DNA of 64,000 bases from Streptomyces sp. NBC_00654 (GCF_026341775.1 NZ_JAPEOB010000001.1:4216001-4280000); one strand, 5' to 3'; counted from the stretch's first letter, positions 53,494-63,012 are shown. Numbers and translations: made by a program. Notes: generated by a model not told the origin, from the letters alone.

Positions 53494-56313
53494 TCACCCC
53501 GGTCGGCCGCCGGAGACCGTGCTCCCGCATCGCCCGCGCTCGCCGTCGTACGGCCGACGGTCGTCACGGCGGCGGTCGTCACGGCGGCGCGCCGCCGACA
53601 GCCCGGCCGCGTACAGCCCGAGCACCGTGCCGAGCAGCAGGTAGTAGAGCGGTGGGAGGGCGGACATGCCCAGCAGCGGGCCCACAGCGGTCAGGGGCAG
53701 CAGCACCCCGACGGCGGCCAGCCCCGCCGCCGCCGCACGCAACGGTCCACCGGCGCGGCGCTCGGCGGCGGTCCGCCCGGTACGCAGCAGCACCATCACC
53801 AGGGCCTGGGTGAGCAGATTCTCGGTGAACCACCCGGCATGGAACGCGGTCTCGTCGTCCGGCGCCGCCGGGTCGCGCAGGGCCAGCGTGAGCACGCCGA
53901 ACGTCGCGAGGTCGGCGGCGGCGTTGAGCAGCCCGAAGCCCGTGATGAAGCGCAGGAAGTCACGAGGACGCAGCACGGTGGGCCGGCGAAGGACCGATGC
54001 CGCGGGCCGGTCGAACGCGAACGCCAGCTGTGCCGCGTCGAAGCAGAGGTTCTGCACGAGCACCTGCGCCGGGAGCATGGGGAGGAACGGCAGCAGCAGC
54101 CCCGCGGTCAGCATGGCGATGACGTTGCCGAGGTTCGAGGAGAGCGTGACGCGCAGATAGGTGGCGATGTTCCCGCTGCTGCGGCGGCCCGCGACCACGG
54201 CCCGGTCGATCGCCGTGAGGTCCTTCTCGGCCAGGACGACGTCTGCCGCTTCCCGAGTCACGTCGACCGCGTTGCGGGGGCAGATGCCGACGTCCGCGGC
54301 GTGCAGCGCGGGGAGGTCGTTGACGCCGTCACCGAGGAATCCGGTGGTATGCCCGCCCGCGCGCAGGGCCGCAACGATGCGGGCCTTGTGCTCCGGCGTG
54401 CACCGGGCGAACACGGTGGTACTGCCCGCCAGTCGCGCCAGCTCCTCGCCCGACAGCACATCGATCCGGTCGGCCGTCACGACGTCGCCCGGTCGCAGAC
54501 CCAGGTCGTGGCAGACGCGGGACGCGGTACCGGGATGGTCGCCGGTGAGAACCTTCACGGCCACGCCGCGCGCCGCCAGGACGCCGAGTGCGTCGGCGGC
54601 GCTGGGAGCCGGGAGGTCCCGGAGGGTGACCAGGCCGAGGAACGTCAGCCCCCGCTCGTCGGCCGGGGTGTAGGCGCCGGTCCGGGCCGGACGGTCGGCC
54701 CGCGCCACGGCGAGCAGCCGTAGCCCGCGCTCCGCTTCCCGGGCGGCGAGGGCGAGCAGCCGCTCCCGTTCCCGTCCCTCCAGTACGCAGCGGTCGAGTA
54801 CGGCCTCGACCGCACCCTTGGTGACCAGCGTGTGGATGCCGGGGCGGCCGGGCTGCCGGACCACGGCGGTGGCGAGACGGCGTACCGGATCGAACGGCAA
54901 CGCCGCCACCCCGTCGTACAGGGACAGCGGTGAGCTCTCGTCCCCCGCCTCCGCGTCGTCCTGCGCCGCGTCGAGAACCGCTTCGTCCAGTGCGTCGGGA
55001 GCCGGCAGTTCGGCGAGTTCCAGAGTCCACAGCGCGCCGACCGCGGCCCAGCGCAGTGCTTCCGGATCCGGCCGCCCCGTCCCGTCCACCGAACCCTCGA
55101 CGACCGGCCGGTCCTCGGTCAGGGTGCCCGTCTTGTCCAGACACAGGACATCGACCGCTCCGAGGTCGTGCAGTGCGGGCAGTCGCTTCACGATGACGCC
55201 GTTCGTGCGGGCGAGCCGGGCGGCGCCCCGGGCCAGCGCCGTCGTGACGATGACGGGCAGCATCTCGGGGGTCAGGCCTACGGCCACGGCGACGGCGAAC
55301 GGCAGGGTCTCCAGGCCCCGGCCGCGCAGCGCCGCGTTGGCCATGAGTACCAGGGGCGGTGTCAGCAGCATGAAGCGGATCAGGGTCCAGGAGATCCCCT
55401 GCACCGACCGGTCGAAGGCGCTCGTGGTTCGGCGGCGGGCGCGACCGTCATGGGCGGCGGCGAACCGGGTGTCCCCGCCGGTCGCGACGACGACCGCAGT
55501 ACCGCTGCCGGAGGTCACACTGCTGCCCTGGAAGCAGAGGTGGGGCTGTGCGAACGGGCCGGAGGAGGACACGGGTGGTTCCGGGGACTCGACCGGGTGC
55601 TTCGGCACCGGCGCGGACTCTCCGGTGAGCGCGGACTGGTGCACGGTGAGGCCGCTCGCGCGCAACAGCCGCACATCGGCGGGCACAAGATCTCCCGGCC
55701 CGAGCCGGATCACGTCGCCCGGCACCAGATCGGCCACCGGAACCTCACGCGCACGGGGCGCGGCATCGGCCGACGTACGGCGCAACACGGTCGCCGTGGT
55801 CGCGACCAGCTCTCTCAGCGCGGCCGTCGAGCGGTCGGCGCGGTGTTCCTCGCCGGAGCGCAGCAGACAGCTGATCAGGACGAGGACCAGGGTGACGCAG
55901 GCCGTTCCCCACGCCGTCACGAGAGCCGACACCAGGCCCAGACAGAGCAGCACCGAGGTGAACGGGTCCCGGAGGCTGCCCAGGAAGCGCCGGGGCCAGG
56001 AGACCGGACGCCAGGCGGGAAGGACGTTCTCCCCGAGCCGCGCCAGGCGCTCCTCGGCCCCGGTCTCCAGCAGCCCGCGCGGTCCGCTGTCCAGCGAGCG
56101 CAGCACCTGGAGCGGGGTGAACCCGTCTCCGGCAGCGCCGGTACCGGCGTCCGTGACATCGATGGGCCCGCCCGTCGCGGGACCGCGGCCGCCGGCGGCG
56201 GAGCCCGCACCGCGGTGGTGGGCCGCCGTCAGGGGAATCACCGTGGCCGGGGCCTCGTTCAGGTCCTCACTGCCTGATCCAGCGGCTGAGGTGCTGTCAG
56301 GCACCGAGCTCAC
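53494..56313 (-). CDS. mgtA: magnesium-translocating P-type ATPase (MgtA/B type)
   Basis: A 939-residue P-type ATPase. The actuator domain has VHQSALTGESAPV (TGES); the phosphorylation site is VLCLDKTGTLTEDR; KGAVEAV and the hinge GDGVNDLPALHAADVGI follow; membrane segments occur before and after. The order and the VGLTPEMLPVIVTTALARGA helix are those of the Mg2+-import subfamily. It transports Mg2+ into the cell. The GTG at 56,313 overlaps the ArsR gene by 17 bases, so both are expressed together. The long 60-residue N-terminus is low complexity. Confidence 0.9.
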   Translation of the reverse strand: MSSVPDSTSAAGSGSEDLNEAPATVIPLTAAHHRGAGSAAGGRGPATGGPIDVTDAGTGAAGDGFTPLQVLRSLDSGPRGLLETGAEERLARLGENVLPAWRPVSWPRRFLGSLRDPFTSVLLCLGLVSALVTAWGTACVTLVLVLISCLLRSGEEHRADRSTAALRELVATTATVLRRTSADAAPRAREVPVADLVPGDVIRLGPGDLVPADVRLLRASGLTVHQSALTGESAPVPKHPVESPEPPVSSSGPFAQPHLCFQGSSVTSGSGTAVVVATGGDTRFAAAHDGRARRRTTSAFDRSVQGISWTLIRFMLLTPPLVLMANAALRGRGLETLPFAVAVAVGLTPEMLPVIVTTALARGAARLARTNGVIVKRLPALHDLGAVDVLCLDKTGTLTEDRPVVEGSVDGTGRPDPEALRWAAVGALWTLELAELPAPDALDEAVLDAAQDDAEAGDESSPLSLYDGVAALPFDPVRRLATAVVRQPGRPGIHTLVTKGAVEAVLDRCVLEGRERERLLALAAREAERGLRLLAVARADRPARTGAYTPADERGLTFLGLVTLRDLPAPSAADALGVLAARGVAVKVLTGDHPGTASRVCHDLGLRPGDVVTADRIDVLSGEELARLAGSTTVFARCTPEHKARIVAALRAGGHTTGFLGDGVNDLPALHAADVGICPRNAVDVTREAADVVLAEKDLTAIDRAVVAGRRSSGNIATYLRVTLSSNLGNVIAMLTAGLLLPFLPMLPAQVLVQNLCFDAAQLAFAFDRPAASVLRRPTVLRPRDFLRFITGFGLLNAAADLATFGVLTLALRDPAAPDDETAFHAGWFTENLLTQALVMVLLRTGRTAAERRAGGPLRAAAAGLAAVGVLLPLTAVGPLLGMSALPPLYYLLLGTVLGLYAAGLSAARRRDDRRRDDRRPYDGERGRCGSTVSGGRPG

Positions 56314-56662
56314 GCAGGCGGACAGGTCGCGCTGACGGGTGCCCGGCCTCTTCCGCCAACTGGCCGACCATCAGCAGTACCACGCTCACGACACCCGGAT
56401 CGTCGACCAGATAGACCTGGCGGCGCCCCTCGCGGCGCGAGCGTACGAGTCCGGCCAATTTCAACTTCGTCAGATGCTGGCTCACCGAGGGCAGTGTGCC
56501 GCCCACCCGCTCGGCGAGCCCGGTCACATCGCTCTCGCCCTGGGACAGTGCCCACACGATGTGCAGCCGGGCGGGCGACGCCAGGAGCCCGAACGCGGCA
56601 GCCGCCTCGGCCAGCACTTCCGCGGGCGGATCATCGAAACCGCCGCCGGAACCTGTCGACAC
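56297..56662 (-). CDS. ArsR-family transcriptional regulator
   Basis: A 121-residue winged-helix protein: AAAFGLLASPARLHIVWALS, then DVTGLAERVGGTLPSVSQHL (recognition helix) and the wing GLVRSRREGRRQVYLVDDPG. It overlaps the mgtA gene by 17 bases. The last helix (VVSVVLLMVGQLAEEAG) has neither the cysteines of ArsR/SmtB nor the His pairs of NmtR-type sensors, so the ligand is uncertain. Control of mgtA expression is inferred from the shared transcript only. Confidence 0.85.
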   Translation of the reverse strand: MSTGSGGGFDDPPAEVLAEAAAAFGLLASPARLHIVWALSQGESDVTGLAERVGGTLPSVSQHLTKLKLAGLVRSRREGRRQVYLVDDPGVVSVVLLMVGQLAEEAGHPSARPVRLRELGA

Positions 56663-56979
56663 GCTTGACCTCTCCGTCCACGGGGCCGCCGCGCGTATCC
56701 ATCCCGCACGCGTTCCCTGTACCGACAGGGCCAGTCACCCGAAACGGCCAGTGTAGGGGGCGGGGCCTGCTCGCTCATTGGCCGATCCGGCACTCTTCCG
56801 AAGCGAAGAGGACCCGATATGGGCAATGAATGATCATCACTCGATGGTGTCGTGGCGAACATGGCCCAAAAGTGATCACTCTGAAGTCAACTGTGACCAT
56901 CGCTGTCCACTCGGGCCGCGTCGGCATGCCGGGACGCAGGCCCCGGTGAACTGCGGCTCGCCGGCCCCGGCGAGCGCGC
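56663..56979. other. 317-base gap with a possible operator
   Basis: Upstream of the ArsR/mgtA genes. CCCTGT at 56,716-56,721 pairs with ACAGGG at 56,726-56,731 around ACCG, about 55 bases before the ArsR start, and may be its binding site. No gene is seen in the rest. Confidence 0.4.
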
Positions 56980-57408
56980 TCAGTCCGCCACTGCGGCCAT
57001 GGCGAGCGCCTTGTCCACACGGACACGCACGATCAGCTCGCCGGGTACGCCATTGCGCCTTCCGAATTCCTCGGCCGCCTCCTCGCCCATGTACCGGGCC
57101 GCGATGCGCGTCGCCCAGTGCCTGAGCCGATCGGCGTCCTCACTCAGTTCGGCGCGCCCATGGAGCACGGCGAAAGCGAAGGGAGGCCGGTCGTCGTCGA
57201 CGCACAGGGCCACACGGTCGTCACGCGCGAGATTGCGGCCCTTCACGGTCTCCTTGCCGGTGCTGAACACCAGATCGTCGCCGTCGAGCAGGAACCAGAC
57301 AGGGGCGATGTGCGGACTGCCGTCTGCCCGGACGGTCGACACCTTGGCGGTACGGGTGCCCTCGGAGAGGAAGGCCCGCCGCTCTTCATCGGTCATGTGG
57401 TGTGCCAT
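56980..57408 (-). CDS. PPOX-class F420/FMN-dependent oxidoreductase
   Basis: A 142-residue split-barrel flavoprotein: AKVSTVRADGSPHIAPVWFL, then DDLVFSTGKETVKGRNLARD, RVALCVDDDRPPFAFAVLHG and the C-terminal helix RYMGEEAAEEFGRRNGVPG. The pattern fits the F420-dependent PPOX group (TIGR03618-like) of actinobacteria. It is a small dimeric enzyme that reduces or oxidises an unknown substrate with F420 or FMN. The gene is divergent from the roadblock-type gene and shares its upstream region. Confidence 0.9.
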   Translation of the reverse strand: MAHHMTDEERRAFLSEGTRTAKVSTVRADGSPHIAPVWFLLDGDDLVFSTGKETVKGRNLARDDRVALCVDDDRPPFAFAVLHGRAELSEDADRLRHWATRIAARYMGEEAAEEFGRRNGVPGELIVRVRVDKALAMAAVAD

Positions 57409-57545
57409 GGCCCCATCCTCGGACGAAGTTCCGCGTGGCGCGAAGCGACGCCCCGAGGAAGGGGCCGCTTGCCCGTACGGGAGCGGTACGCAAGGCTTAC
57501 GCGCGAGCGGGGAACGGGGAACGTATGAGCGGGGAGGACGAGCAC

Positions 57546-57959
57546 ATGGCGCTGGACCGGGGACTTGACTGGCTCCTTGACGATCTCACCAGCAGGGTGG
57601 AACACATACGGCACGCACTGGTGCTGTCGAACGACGGTCTGGTGACCGGGGCGAGCACCGGACTGGCGCGCGAGGACGCGGAGCATCTGGCGGCGGTCTC
57701 TTCCGGCCTGCACAGCCTGGCCCGCGGATCGGGACGGCACTTCAGGGCCGGCCGAGCCCGGCAGACGATGGTCGAATTCGACGAGGCGCTGCTCTTCGTG
57801 ACGGCCGCGGGCGACGGCAGCTGTCTGTGCGTGCTCACCGCAGCCGAAGCGGATGTCGGCCAGGTCGCCTACGAGATGACGTTGCTCGTCAATCGGGTCG
57901 GTGAACACCTCGGTGTCGCGGTCCGTCAGGGCGGCGAAACCGACAACGACCGCCCCTGA
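57546..57959 (+). CDS. roadblock/LC7-domain protein
   Basis: A 137-residue protein (start ATG at 57,546, GGGGAGG nine bases before; ATG at 57,525 is in frame): LDWLLDDLTSRVEHIRHALV, SNDGLVTGASTGLAREDAEH, RARQTMVEFDEALLFVTAAG. These are the roadblock/LC7 fold helices and strands. Such proteins in Streptomyces partner small GTPases in conservons (CvnB). The other conservon genes (CvnA sensor, CvnC, CvnD GTPase) are not found beside it, so it is an orphan or works with a distant partner. Confidence 0.92.
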   Translation: MALDRGLDWLLDDLTSRVEHIRHALVLSNDGLVTGASTGLAREDAEHLAAVSSGLHSLARGSGRHFRAGRARQTMVEFDEALLFVTAAGDGSCLCVLTAAEADVGQVAYEMTLLVNRVGEHLGVAVRQGGETDNDRP

Positions 57960-58070
57960 CCTGCGTTTTTCACCGGGTCTCGGGAGTTGTCCACAGGCCT
58001 CGCGGCAGCAGCCTCCTCCGGGCTACCGTGATTACGGAGAGTATTCGAACCTCACGGGGGAGGACTGGGC

Positions 58071-59369
58071 ATGACCGTTACGGACGTCACCCGCACGCAC
58101 GGAGAGGAAGCGCGCGGGCAGGAGGGAAATGACCTCGCGGTCACGGTGGCCGCGGGCCGGGCCGCACAGGAACTGGGTGTGAAGCGCGGGGAGTTCGAGC
58201 TCGCGGTGCATCTGGGGCTGATCGCCATGACCACCGGACAGGGCGGCGGTCGCCCACGGGTCGCCAAGGACGAGATCGAGCGGCTGCGGGCACAGCCGGG
58301 ATTCCCCGACGCCCTCGGGGAGCGCGTACGCACGGTGGGCACCGCGGAAGGGGCTGCGCTGCTCGCCATCAGCCCGGCCCGGTTCACCAGGCTGGCACGG
58401 GCGGGTTGTTTCGCTCCGGTTACGTTCTATCTGAACCGCTACCGGGCGGTGGTCTGGCTCTACCTGGCCGACGAACTGGCCGCGTTCGCCACCCGCGAGC
58501 CCGCGCTGCTCGCCGGTACGAGCCCTGCGGGAATGCGGACGATGCTGGAGGCCGGGGCCGACTGGCGCGCCCGGAACTGGCGATCGCAGCGGATCGACAG
58601 GCTGCTCGACCGCACGGAGGACGCATGGGCGAGGGCCGCCGTGCAGGCGTCCGCGTTGGATCCCGTCCAGCTCGCCGAGGTGGTGGACGATCCCTACGAG
58701 CGGGCCTACCTGGCCAGGGTCAGGCCGGAGCCCGTGTTCGGACGGCCGGGATCGGTGTCCGCCAGGGAGGTCATGGGGGAGCTGATGCTGGCGGACGATC
58801 CCGACGAGATCCTGTGGCGGCGGGTCGGGCTCAACCTGGAGCTGGACCGGGCCCGCGCGTACCGGGACGCGCCGCGCTCCGGTGAGGAGCGGGGCCTGCG
58901 GGCGACCCTGCCGGACGGGCCGCCGTCCGGGCGGGGCAGGCATTCGACCCCTGAGGGGGCGGTGGTTCTGCCGTGGCGGCCTGTGCGGGACGCGGGTCTG
59001 TCCACGCCGGCCCACCGGTTCGGCCCGGCATTCCGCCCCGGTCCTGAACTCATGTCTCCCTCTGAGCCCGATTCCTGCCCCGGGCCCGCACCGGGCTTCG
59101 TACGTCCGGCCACGTCCGAAGGCTCCTTCCCACGGTGCGAGGACGCGGCCGAAGGCCCGTCCGAGGGCTCCTTCGGTGTATCCGGCGGCGATCTCCCCGG
59201 AGCCGTATCCGTTGCCCCGCATCCGTCCTCCCCCCGGCGCATGCCCGCTCGCGCACGGGGGCTCCTCGCCCGGCTGGGACGGCGACGGCGGGGGCCCGAT
59301 AAACGCTGGCGGTCGGCAGCCCCGCACAGGCATCCTGAGCCCCATGTTGATCAGGGAAGCAACCGCTGA
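58071..59369 (+). CDS. DUF6397-type protein
   Basis: A 432-residue protein. The first 270 residues are structured: AVTVAAGRAAQELGVKRGEF, AVHLGLIAMTTGQGGGRPRV (an HTH-like pair), AGCFAPVTFYLNRYRAVVW and GRPGSVSAREVMGELMLADD. The last 150 residues are Pro/Gly/Ser-rich and likely disordered. This fits the Streptomyces-restricted DUF6397 family as I recall it. The function is unknown. Its 3' end overlaps the next gene by 26 bases. Confidence 0.7.
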   Translation: MTVTDVTRTHGEEARGQEGNDLAVTVAAGRAAQELGVKRGEFELAVHLGLIAMTTGQGGGRPRVAKDEIERLRAQPGFPDALGERVRTVGTAEGAALLAISPARFTRLARAGCFAPVTFYLNRYRAVVWLYLADELAAFATREPALLAGTSPAGMRTMLEAGADWRARNWRSQRIDRLLDRTEDAWARAAVQASALDPVQLAEVVDDPYERAYLARVRPEPVFGRPGSVSAREVMGELMLADDPDEILWRRVGLNLELDRARAYRDAPRSGEERGLRATLPDGPPSGRGRHSTPEGAVVLPWRPVRDAGLSTPAHRFGPAFRPGPELMSPSEPDSCPGPAPGFVRPATSEGSFPRCEDAAEGPSEGSFGVSGGDLPGAVSVAPHPSSPRRMPARARGLLARLGRRRRGPDKRWRSAAPHRHPEPHVDQGSNR

Positions 59370-59832
59370 GGACTGGCCCGCCATCTGGCCCTTCTTCCAC
59401 ACCATCGTCGCCGCCGGTGAGACGCTCACCTACCCGCTCCAGCTCGGCAAGGAGGACGCGAAGGACTGGTGGTTCCTCGCGGCGCCCAACCGTACGGTCG
59501 TCGCGGTCGACGACACCGGGACGGTGCTGGGCACGGCGAAGATGAACCGGAACCACATGGGCAACGGTTCACATATCGCCAGTGGCACGTACATGGTCGA
59601 CCCCGAGCACTCCGGCCGGGGTGTGGGGCGGGCTCTGTGCGAGTACTCGGTGGAGTGGGCCCGTGCCTCGGGCTTCCGGGCCATGCAGTTCAACGCGGTG
59701 GTCGAGACGAACACACATGCCGTCAAGCTGTACCGATCGCTCGGCTTCGAGGTGCTGGGAACGCTGCCGGAGGGCTTCAACCATCCGACCGAGGGATACG
59801 TCGGGCTGCACATCATGCACAAGGCGCTCTGA
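59344..59832 (+). CDS. GNAT-family N-acetyltransferase
   Basis: A 162-residue acetyltransferase: IREATAEDWPAIWPFFHTIV, then VVAVDDTGTVLGTAKMNRNH, the acetyl-CoA loop DPEHSGRGVGRALCEYSVEW (Q/RxxGxG/A form) and QFNAVVETNTHAVKLYRSLG, followed by FEVLGTLPEGF. It is similar to phosphinothricin/amino-acid-type acetyltransferases. The ATG at 59,344 fits the family start and lies inside the end of the previous gene. It would transfer acetyl from acetyl-CoA to an amine of unknown nature. Confidence 0.9.
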   Translation: MLIREATAEDWPAIWPFFHTIVAAGETLTYPLQLGKEDAKDWWFLAAPNRTVVAVDDTGTVLGTAKMNRNHMGNGSHIASGTYMVDPEHSGRGVGRALCEYSVEWARASGFRAMQFNAVVETNTHAVKLYRSLGFEVLGTLPEGFNHPTEGYVGLHIMHKAL

Positions 59833-60086
59833 CAGCGTTCGCGCGCGTACGGATCAACGTCGAGGTGTGCAGGGCGGCCTGACATGTACGGCCCACTCTC
59901 TCATCGCGCCACCGAGGCCAGGTGTTCCGCCGAGGTTCATGTCCGTCTTGTGGCAAGCAGCGGAGGTTTGAGAACAGTTGGGCTGTCCCGTGATACGCGG
60001 GGGCGGTGCGTCGCCCGGTGCCAATGGCAGTACTGTGCGCCCCACCGCCATTCGGGCGATGAGAGATTCATATGGAGGAAGAATCC

Positions 60087-60710
60087 ATGACCATACCCAG
60101 GAGATCGTGGCGTGGCGCGGGAGCACTCGTGGCCGCTGCGGTCGTCGGTCTGACCGGCGGGGTCATCTCCGCAGGTCCGGCCGCAGCTCACACCCCCACC
60201 TGGGTCGTGACCTGTTCCGATGTGAGCGTCGACCTCACCAACTACACGAGCAGTGTCGCCAATACGGTGACGGTGACGGTGGACGACAAGGAGCTGCTCC
60301 CGACGGAGACGTTCGGGCGGGAGTTCCACAAGAAGCTCACACTGCCTGCGCACGACAAGGAAGTGACCGTCCGACTGATCGTCAAGGACGGTGGCGAGGG
60401 CGGTACGTACTCGCGCGACCTGACCGAGACGGCCCCGGTGTGCGAGGACGAGACGCCGAAGCCCACACCCAGTGAGACGAAGCCGACGGAGCCCCCGGTC
60501 ACGTCGACTCCCGAGCCGAGCTCCACCCCGAGCGAGAAGCCCTCGGAGTCCGCGCCCGCCGTGCCCGCACCGAGCTCCAGTTCGCCGGACCTGGCCGAGA
60601 CCGGCTCGTCGTCCGCCACGCCCGTCATCGGTGGCGCCGCGGTCGCGGTTCTGCTCGCCGGCGGCGGCATCCTGTGGGCCGTCCGCAAGCGCCGTACCAC
60701 CCAGAACTGA
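60087..60710 (+). CDS. LAxTG-anchored cell-surface protein
   Basis: A 207-residue surface protein: signal peptide (WRGAGALVAAAVVGLTGGVI, cleavage near PAAAH), a globular part with two strands (VVTCSDVSVDLTNYTSSVAN and EVTVRLIVKDGGEGG), a long Pro/Thr/Ser stalk from about residue 125, and the sorting signal LAETG followed by a membrane helix and the tail RKRRTTQN. LAxTG is the signal of Streptomyces class E sortases. A GAGGAAG site lies ahead of the ATG at 60,087. It is displayed on the wall, possibly of aerial hyphae or substrate mycelium; the binding partner is unknown. Confidence 0.92.
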   Translation: MTIPRRSWRGAGALVAAAVVGLTGGVISAGPAAAHTPTWVVTCSDVSVDLTNYTSSVANTVTVTVDDKELLPTETFGREFHKKLTLPAHDKEVTVRLIVKDGGEGGTYSRDLTETAPVCEDETPKPTPSETKPTEPPVTSTPEPSSTPSEKPSESAPAVPAPSSSSPDLAETGSSSATPVIGGAAVAVLLAGGGILWAVRKRRTTQN

Positions 60711-60794
60711 CGCTGTCCGTCCGGCACGCGGGCCTACAGGCCGCACCCCGTGTTCTCTGAGACCGAGCTGTTGAGCGTGTGAGGACGGTCCGCC

Positions 60795-60837
60795 GAGGGG
60801 CGTGTCGCATCACTTCCGGTGGTGCGGCACGCCCCTC
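60795..60837. terminator. 19-bp near-perfect hairpin between convergent genes
   Basis: The arms 60,795-60,813 and 60,819-60,837 pair over 19 bases including G-U pairs, with a TTCCG loop. It lies between the converging LAxTG and SpoIIE genes and can serve both. Confidence 0.88.
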
Positions 60838-60867
60838 ACCCTCGTACCGGTGCCGGCGCGGCAGCTC

Positions 60868-63012
60868 TCAGCGTGTTCCGGAGCCGGCCCCGGCTGTGGA
60901 CGGGGGCGCTGCGGCGGGCCCGGGATTCGGGCCGATCTCGCACCAGACGGCCTTTCCCTCGCCGCGGGGTTCGATCCCCCAGCGGGTCGCGACCGCGTCG
61001 AGGAGAAGCAGTCCACGGCCCGACGTCGATGTTTCCCCCGGGGTCCGCCGTCGGGGCCACACGCTCGACCGGTCCTGTACCGAAAGCCGTACGCGCCGTA
61101 CCGGCTCGGGCAGCACCTCCAGGGTGAGTACGGCTCCGCCCTCCGTGTGGAGGAGCACGTTCACCAGCAGTTCACCGGTGACCAGTTCGGCATCGTCCGC
61201 CAGCTCGGCCATGCCCCAGTCGGCCAGCGCCTGGCGGACAATGGCACGGGCGTCAGAGAGTCCTTCCGGGTCCGCCTGGTGGATGTACTGATGCAGCCGG
61301 GGCGCGAGCGGCGACCCCACATCGGGGCTTCGGCGCAGCACCAGCAACGCCACATCGTCCCCCGAACCCCACCGTTCCCACAGCCTGTCCGAGAGATGGT
61401 CCGCCAGTGCCTCGGCGCCCGCCGGTCCGGCGCCGAGTTCGTGCGAAAGCGCCGCCACACCCGCGTCGATGTCGGTCCCGGGCTCCTCGACCAGCCCGTC
61501 GGTGAAGAGGACCAGGGTTTCACCGGGCACCAGATCGAGCCGGGTCTCGGGGAACTCCTCGTCCTGGAAGTCCGTGGAGATCCCCAGAGGCAGGCCACCG
61601 CGCACCTGGGGACTGCCGACCCGGCCGTCCGTGTGCCGGATCAGCGGGCCGAAGTGCCCGGCGCGGACCACCCGCACCGATCCCGACACCAGGTCGACCT
61701 GGGCATAGGTGCATGTGGCGAAGCGGTCGGTGTCCAGCTCGGCGAGAAAGCGGGAGGCGCGCGCCAGTACGGTGGCCGGCGCGTGACCCTCGCCCGCGTA
61801 GGCGCGCAGGGCGATGCGCAACTGCCCCATGATGGCGGCCGCGTGGGTGTCGTGGCCCTGGACGTCGCCCACGACAATGCCGAAGCGGTTGTTGGGCAGG
61901 ACGATCACGTCGTACCAGTCGCCGCCGACCTGCCGTCCGCTCCACGCCGCGTGGTAGCGCACCGCGATCTCCCCGCCCTCGATGTCATGGATGCGTCGCG
62001 GGAGCATGGCCGCCTGCAGGCCGGTGGCGAACTCGCGTTCCTCGTCGAACAGCATCGCCCGCTGGAGCGACTGGGCCACGATCGCGGCGAGCCCCAGGCA
62101 CAGAAGCCGCTCGTCCGGATTGAAGACCGTGCGCTCCCGGTAGAACAGGGCGAGCCCGCCGATCGGGCGGGCCTGCGCCACCAGCGGCAGATAGGCGGCG
62201 GCACGGAACTCCAGCTGTCCGATGTGCGGCTCCAGCACGGGATACCGCCGGGCCAGGGAGGCCAGCGAGGTGATGAAGCGGGGCTGCCCGCTGAGAATGG
62301 TGTCCGCCAGCGGCAGCTCGTGGTTGAGATCGCCGGAGCCGAGCTCGTCGAGTACCTCCAAGGACTCGCCGGCCAGCGCGATGATGTTGAGCGAGGAATT
62401 CTCCACCAGCCCGAGCGCCAGTCCGTCGGCGCCGACCCTGGCCAGTCCGCCCGGTCCTGTCAGCGCAGCTGTCACATCGTCCACGGTCACGGCACGCGAC
62501 ATAGCGCTCGTTGTGCGTTCAACGATATTGGTCTGGCGCTGGCGCTGTTTCTCCAGGTCCAGTACGAAGGCCGAATGGGCGACCTCCGCCGTCGCGTCCC
62601 GCACGATTCCGACCATCCGATGGGCCTGTCCGTCCGCCGACCGCAGGATCCGGGCCTGGAGATGCGTCCACTGGCTGCTTCCTTCGTCGAGCGGGACCCG
62701 GAAGTGGATACTGCAGGAGGTGCTCCCGCTGCTGATCGCCTCGTCGATCGTGTCGTTCACACGGTCCCGTTCCGCCGGTTCGAGCCGGTCCATCACCATG
62801 CGCGCGTCCGCGTCGAACGCGGCGGGATCGACGCCGAGAACCATCAGCCCCGCATCGTCGATGTCCAGCGTCCGGGAATCCAGATCCCACTCGAAGCTGC
62901 CGGTCCGGTTCAGGGCCAGGCGCTCCGCCGGCCCGAGTCCGCCGTTGTGCCGCCGGTCGATCCGGCTGAGCGGCCGGGCGTCGGCGTCTTGTCGCTGCTC
63001 GTGGTCGGTCAT
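60868..63012 (-). CDS. SpoIIE-family PP2C phosphatase with PAS, GAF and HATPase domains
   Basis: A 714-residue signalling protein. The N-terminus is a PAS-like fold (SFEWDLDSRTLDIDDAGLMV); about 160-330 is a GAF domain (ELPLADTILSGQPRFITSLA); 340-560 is the SpoIIE PP2C phosphatase (QVGGDWYDVIVLPNNRFGIV with the metal Asp, GDVQGHDTHAA, LVLFTDGLVEEPG); the last 140 residues form a HATPase_c anti-sigma kinase fold (AELVTGELLVNVLLHTEGGA, SGRGLLLLDAVATRWG). It would set the phosphorylation state of an anti-sigma antagonist. It is typical of Streptomyces, where dozens occur. Confidence 0.93.
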   Translation of the reverse strand: MTDHEQRQDADARPLSRIDRRHNGGLGPAERLALNRTGSFEWDLDSRTLDIDDAGLMVLGVDPAAFDADARMVMDRLEPAERDRVNDTIDEAISSGSTSCSIHFRVPLDEGSSQWTHLQARILRSADGQAHRMVGIVRDATAEVAHSAFVLDLEKQRQRQTNIVERTTSAMSRAVTVDDVTAALTGPGGLARVGADGLALGLVENSSLNIIALAGESLEVLDELGSGDLNHELPLADTILSGQPRFITSLASLARRYPVLEPHIGQLEFRAAAYLPLVAQARPIGGLALFYRERTVFNPDERLLCLGLAAIVAQSLQRAMLFDEEREFATGLQAAMLPRRIHDIEGGEIAVRYHAAWSGRQVGGDWYDVIVLPNNRFGIVVGDVQGHDTHAAAIMGQLRIALRAYAGEGHAPATVLARASRFLAELDTDRFATCTYAQVDLVSGSVRVVRAGHFGPLIRHTDGRVGSPQVRGGLPLGISTDFQDEEFPETRLDLVPGETLVLFTDGLVEEPGTDIDAGVAALSHELGAGPAGAEALADHLSDRLWERWGSGDDVALLVLRRSPDVGSPLAPRLHQYIHQADPEGLSDARAIVRQALADWGMAELADDAELVTGELLVNVLLHTEGGAVLTLEVLPEPVRRVRLSVQDRSSVWPRRRTPGETSTSGRGLLLLDAVATRWGIEPRGEGKAVWCEIGPNPGPAAAPPSTAGAGSGTR

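Noticed and set aside
54818..56335. A 505-codon plus-strand frame
   Set aside because: It is the shadow of the MgtA-type ATPase, whose phosphorylation and hinge motifs are on the minus strand.
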